From DATJCV01 sp963707665 (lineage in GTDB: Bacteria > Pseudomonadota > Gammaproteobacteria > Burkholderiales > Burkholderiaceae_D), in the NCBI GenBank assembly GCA_963707665.1, contig CAVPQU010000018.1, forward strand, positions 248,001-312,000: DNA of 64,000 bases, in the 5' to 3' direction. Within the stretch, counting starts at the first letter, position 1. Each line of letters opens with the position of its first letter. The translations under genes were made by a program, and so were the position numbers. The notes under the pieces were generated by a model that saw only the letters and a list, made by a program, of their open reading frames with translations, ran no database searches and was not told the DNA's origin. This document shows, piece after piece, positions 62,867 through 64,000 of this stretch.

Positions 62867-64000
62867 TCAGGCAAAGTGTCGGTGTTCGCCGGCGCCAAAC
62901 AGGTTCGACACGCAGCGGCCGCACAGGCCAGGATGCTGGGCGTCGCTGCCGACGTCGGCCCGATAGTGCCAGCAGCGCTCGCACTTCTGGTGCGCGGACG
63001 GCGTGACGATGATCGCTTCCTGCTCGGCCTGCGCGACTTGCGTCAGCGTGGCGGCCGAGGTGATCAGCACGAACTTGAGGTCGTCGCCCAGGCTGGTCAG
63101 CAGTTGATATTTCTCGCCGCTGGCACGGATCTCGACTTCGGCCTGCAGCGACGAGCCGATACCGCCGGCGACCCGCACTTCCTCCAGCTGCTTGGTGACT
63201 TCAGCGCGGATTTCCCGCACAGCCGCGAACTTGCCGCGCAACGCCGCAGCATCGGCCACCGCCGGCAGCGCGTAATAGGTCTGCGTGAAAATCGTCTCGT
63301 CGCTGGCCGCGTATTCGGCGGGCGAGGCGAATGCGGCCCAGGCTTCTTCCGCCGTGAACGACAGGGTCGGCGCCATCACGCGCAGCAGCGCTTGCGTGAT
63401 GTGCCAGAGCGCAGTCTGCGCCGAACGCCGCGCGGGCGACGAAACGCCGGCCGTGTACAGGCGATCCTTCAGGATGTCGAGGTAAAAGCCGCCCAGGTCT
63501 TCCGAGCAGTACATCTGCAGCTTCGAGATGACCGGGTGGAATTCATACACCTGGTAGTGCTGCAGGATATCGTCCTGCAGCGCTGCCATGCTGGCGATCG
63601 CATAGCGGTCGATCTCGAGCAATTCGGCGATCGGTAGCGCGTCTGTTTGCGGGTCGAAATCGGACGTGTTGGCCAACAGGAAGCGCAAGGTATTGCGGAT
63701 GCGGCGATAGGCTTCCACCACACGCTTGAGGATTTCGTCGGAGATCGACAGTTCGCCCGAATAGTCGGTCGAGGCCACCCACAGACGCAGGATTTCGGCG
63801 CCCAGCGTATCCGAAATTTTTTGCGGCGCGAGCGTGTTGCCGAGCGACTTCGACATTTTCTTGCCTTCGCCGTCGACCGTAAAACCGTGTGTCAGCAGCG
63901 CGTCGTAGGGCGCGCGGCCGTTCATCATCGACGAGGTCAGCAGCGATGAATGGAACCAGCCGCGATGCTGGTCCGAGCCCTCCAGGTAGAGGTCGGCGGG
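62867..64000 (-). CDS. ileS: isoleucyl-tRNA synthetase, C-terminal part (runs off the window)
   Basis: The visible 377 residues begin inside the catalytic domain. They contain LYLEGSDQHRGWFHSSLL and the class I KMSKS loop (GEGKKMSKSLGNTLAPQ). The anticodon-binding domain follows (EILRLWVASTDYSGELSISDE, RYAIASMAALQDDI). The C-terminal zinc-binding tail is HQKCERCWHYR, with CGRC near the end. The frame stays open to base 64000 and the start lies beyond. lspA follows 61 bases after the stop, a common pairing. Confidence 0.95.
   Translation of the reverse strand, partial: PADLYLEGSDQHRGWFHSSLLTSSMMNGRAPYDALLTHGFTVDGEGKKMSKSLGNTLAPQKISDTLGAEILRLWVASTDYSGELSISDEILKRVVEAYRRIRNTLRFLLANTSDFDPQTDALPIAELLEIDRYAIASMAALQDDILQHYQVYEFHPVISKLQMYCSEDLGGFYLDILKDRLYTAGVSSPARRSAQTALWHITQALLRVMAPTLSFTAEEAWAAFASPAEYAASDETIFTQTYYALPAVADAAALRGKFAAVREIRAEVTKQLEEVRVAGGIGSSLQAEVEIRASGEKYQLLTSLGDDLKFVLITSAATLTQVAQAEQEAIIVTPSAHQKCERCWHYRADVGSDAQHPGLCGRCVSNLFGAGEHRHFA

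Overview
The window looks like chromosomal DNA of a GC-rich betaproteobacterium, most likely Burkholderiales and close to Oxalobacteraceae (Herminiimonas, Collimonas or Herbaspirillum type). This is judged from protein character, the exbB-exbD-lpxK-ycaR-kdsB-adk block, long high-GC genes with many antisense shadow frames, and ATGA start/stop overlaps. I see no rRNA, tRNA, CRISPR array, insertion sequence or prophage.

Layout. 0.2-9.6 kb: tamA-tamB for outer-membrane protein insertion, small conserved proteins, a DMT exporter, a DsbB variant with a tiny partner, and a methyltransferase. 9.6-24.0 kb: a sulfonate-catabolism island. A minus-strand pair (YeiH/SuyZ-type exporter and GntR/UTRA regulator) lies divergent from a TauE-type exporter and a sulfonate/taurine-type binding protein. 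Then comes a long plus-strand run: suyA, suyB, ABC ATPase, permease, slcC, comC, Fe-S subunit, two membrane anchors, split class I fumarase and an FrdA/SdhA-like flavoprotein. 24.2-36.8 kb: alkB, FAD monooxygenase, PPi-dependent phosphofructokinase, a complete RND efflux system, osmC, thioesterase, ProQ-like RNA chaperone, sodB. 36.9-45.1 kb: xseA, exbBD, lipid A/Kdo genes, adk and the proton-pumping pyrophosphatase hppA. 45.3-53.7 kb: SDR, patatin, barnase/barstar pair, purN-rsmB-PLD-mscS, desaturase. 53.7-64.0 kb: rluE, icd, csp, clpS-clpA, a degenerate M48 lipoprotein, dut, coaBC, lspA and the 3' part of ileS.

How the island should work. SlcC and ComC interconvert the enantiomers of 3-sulfolactate through sulfopyruvate. 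SuyAB cleaves (R)-sulfolactate to pyruvate and sulfite. Two exporters remove sulfite or sulfate, and an ABC importer probably brings in the substrate. Unusually, the same transcription unit carries a fumarase and a succinate-dehydrogenase/fumarate-reductase-like complex. This suggests that a C4 sulfonate such as sulfosuccinate could be a substrate; that part is a hypothesis. Two promoters in the island share a 33-bp element identical at 26 positions, with the -35 box inside it, which is a good candidate for the GntR operator.

Quality warning. Seven single-base indels and one in-frame amber codon interrupt otherwise well-conserved genes: yeiH, gntR, tauE (twice), the binding protein, sodB, clpA and hppA. 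Five of the eight fall between 10.26 and 12.56 kb. They are either sequence errors or true decay, and the sequence alone cannot decide.
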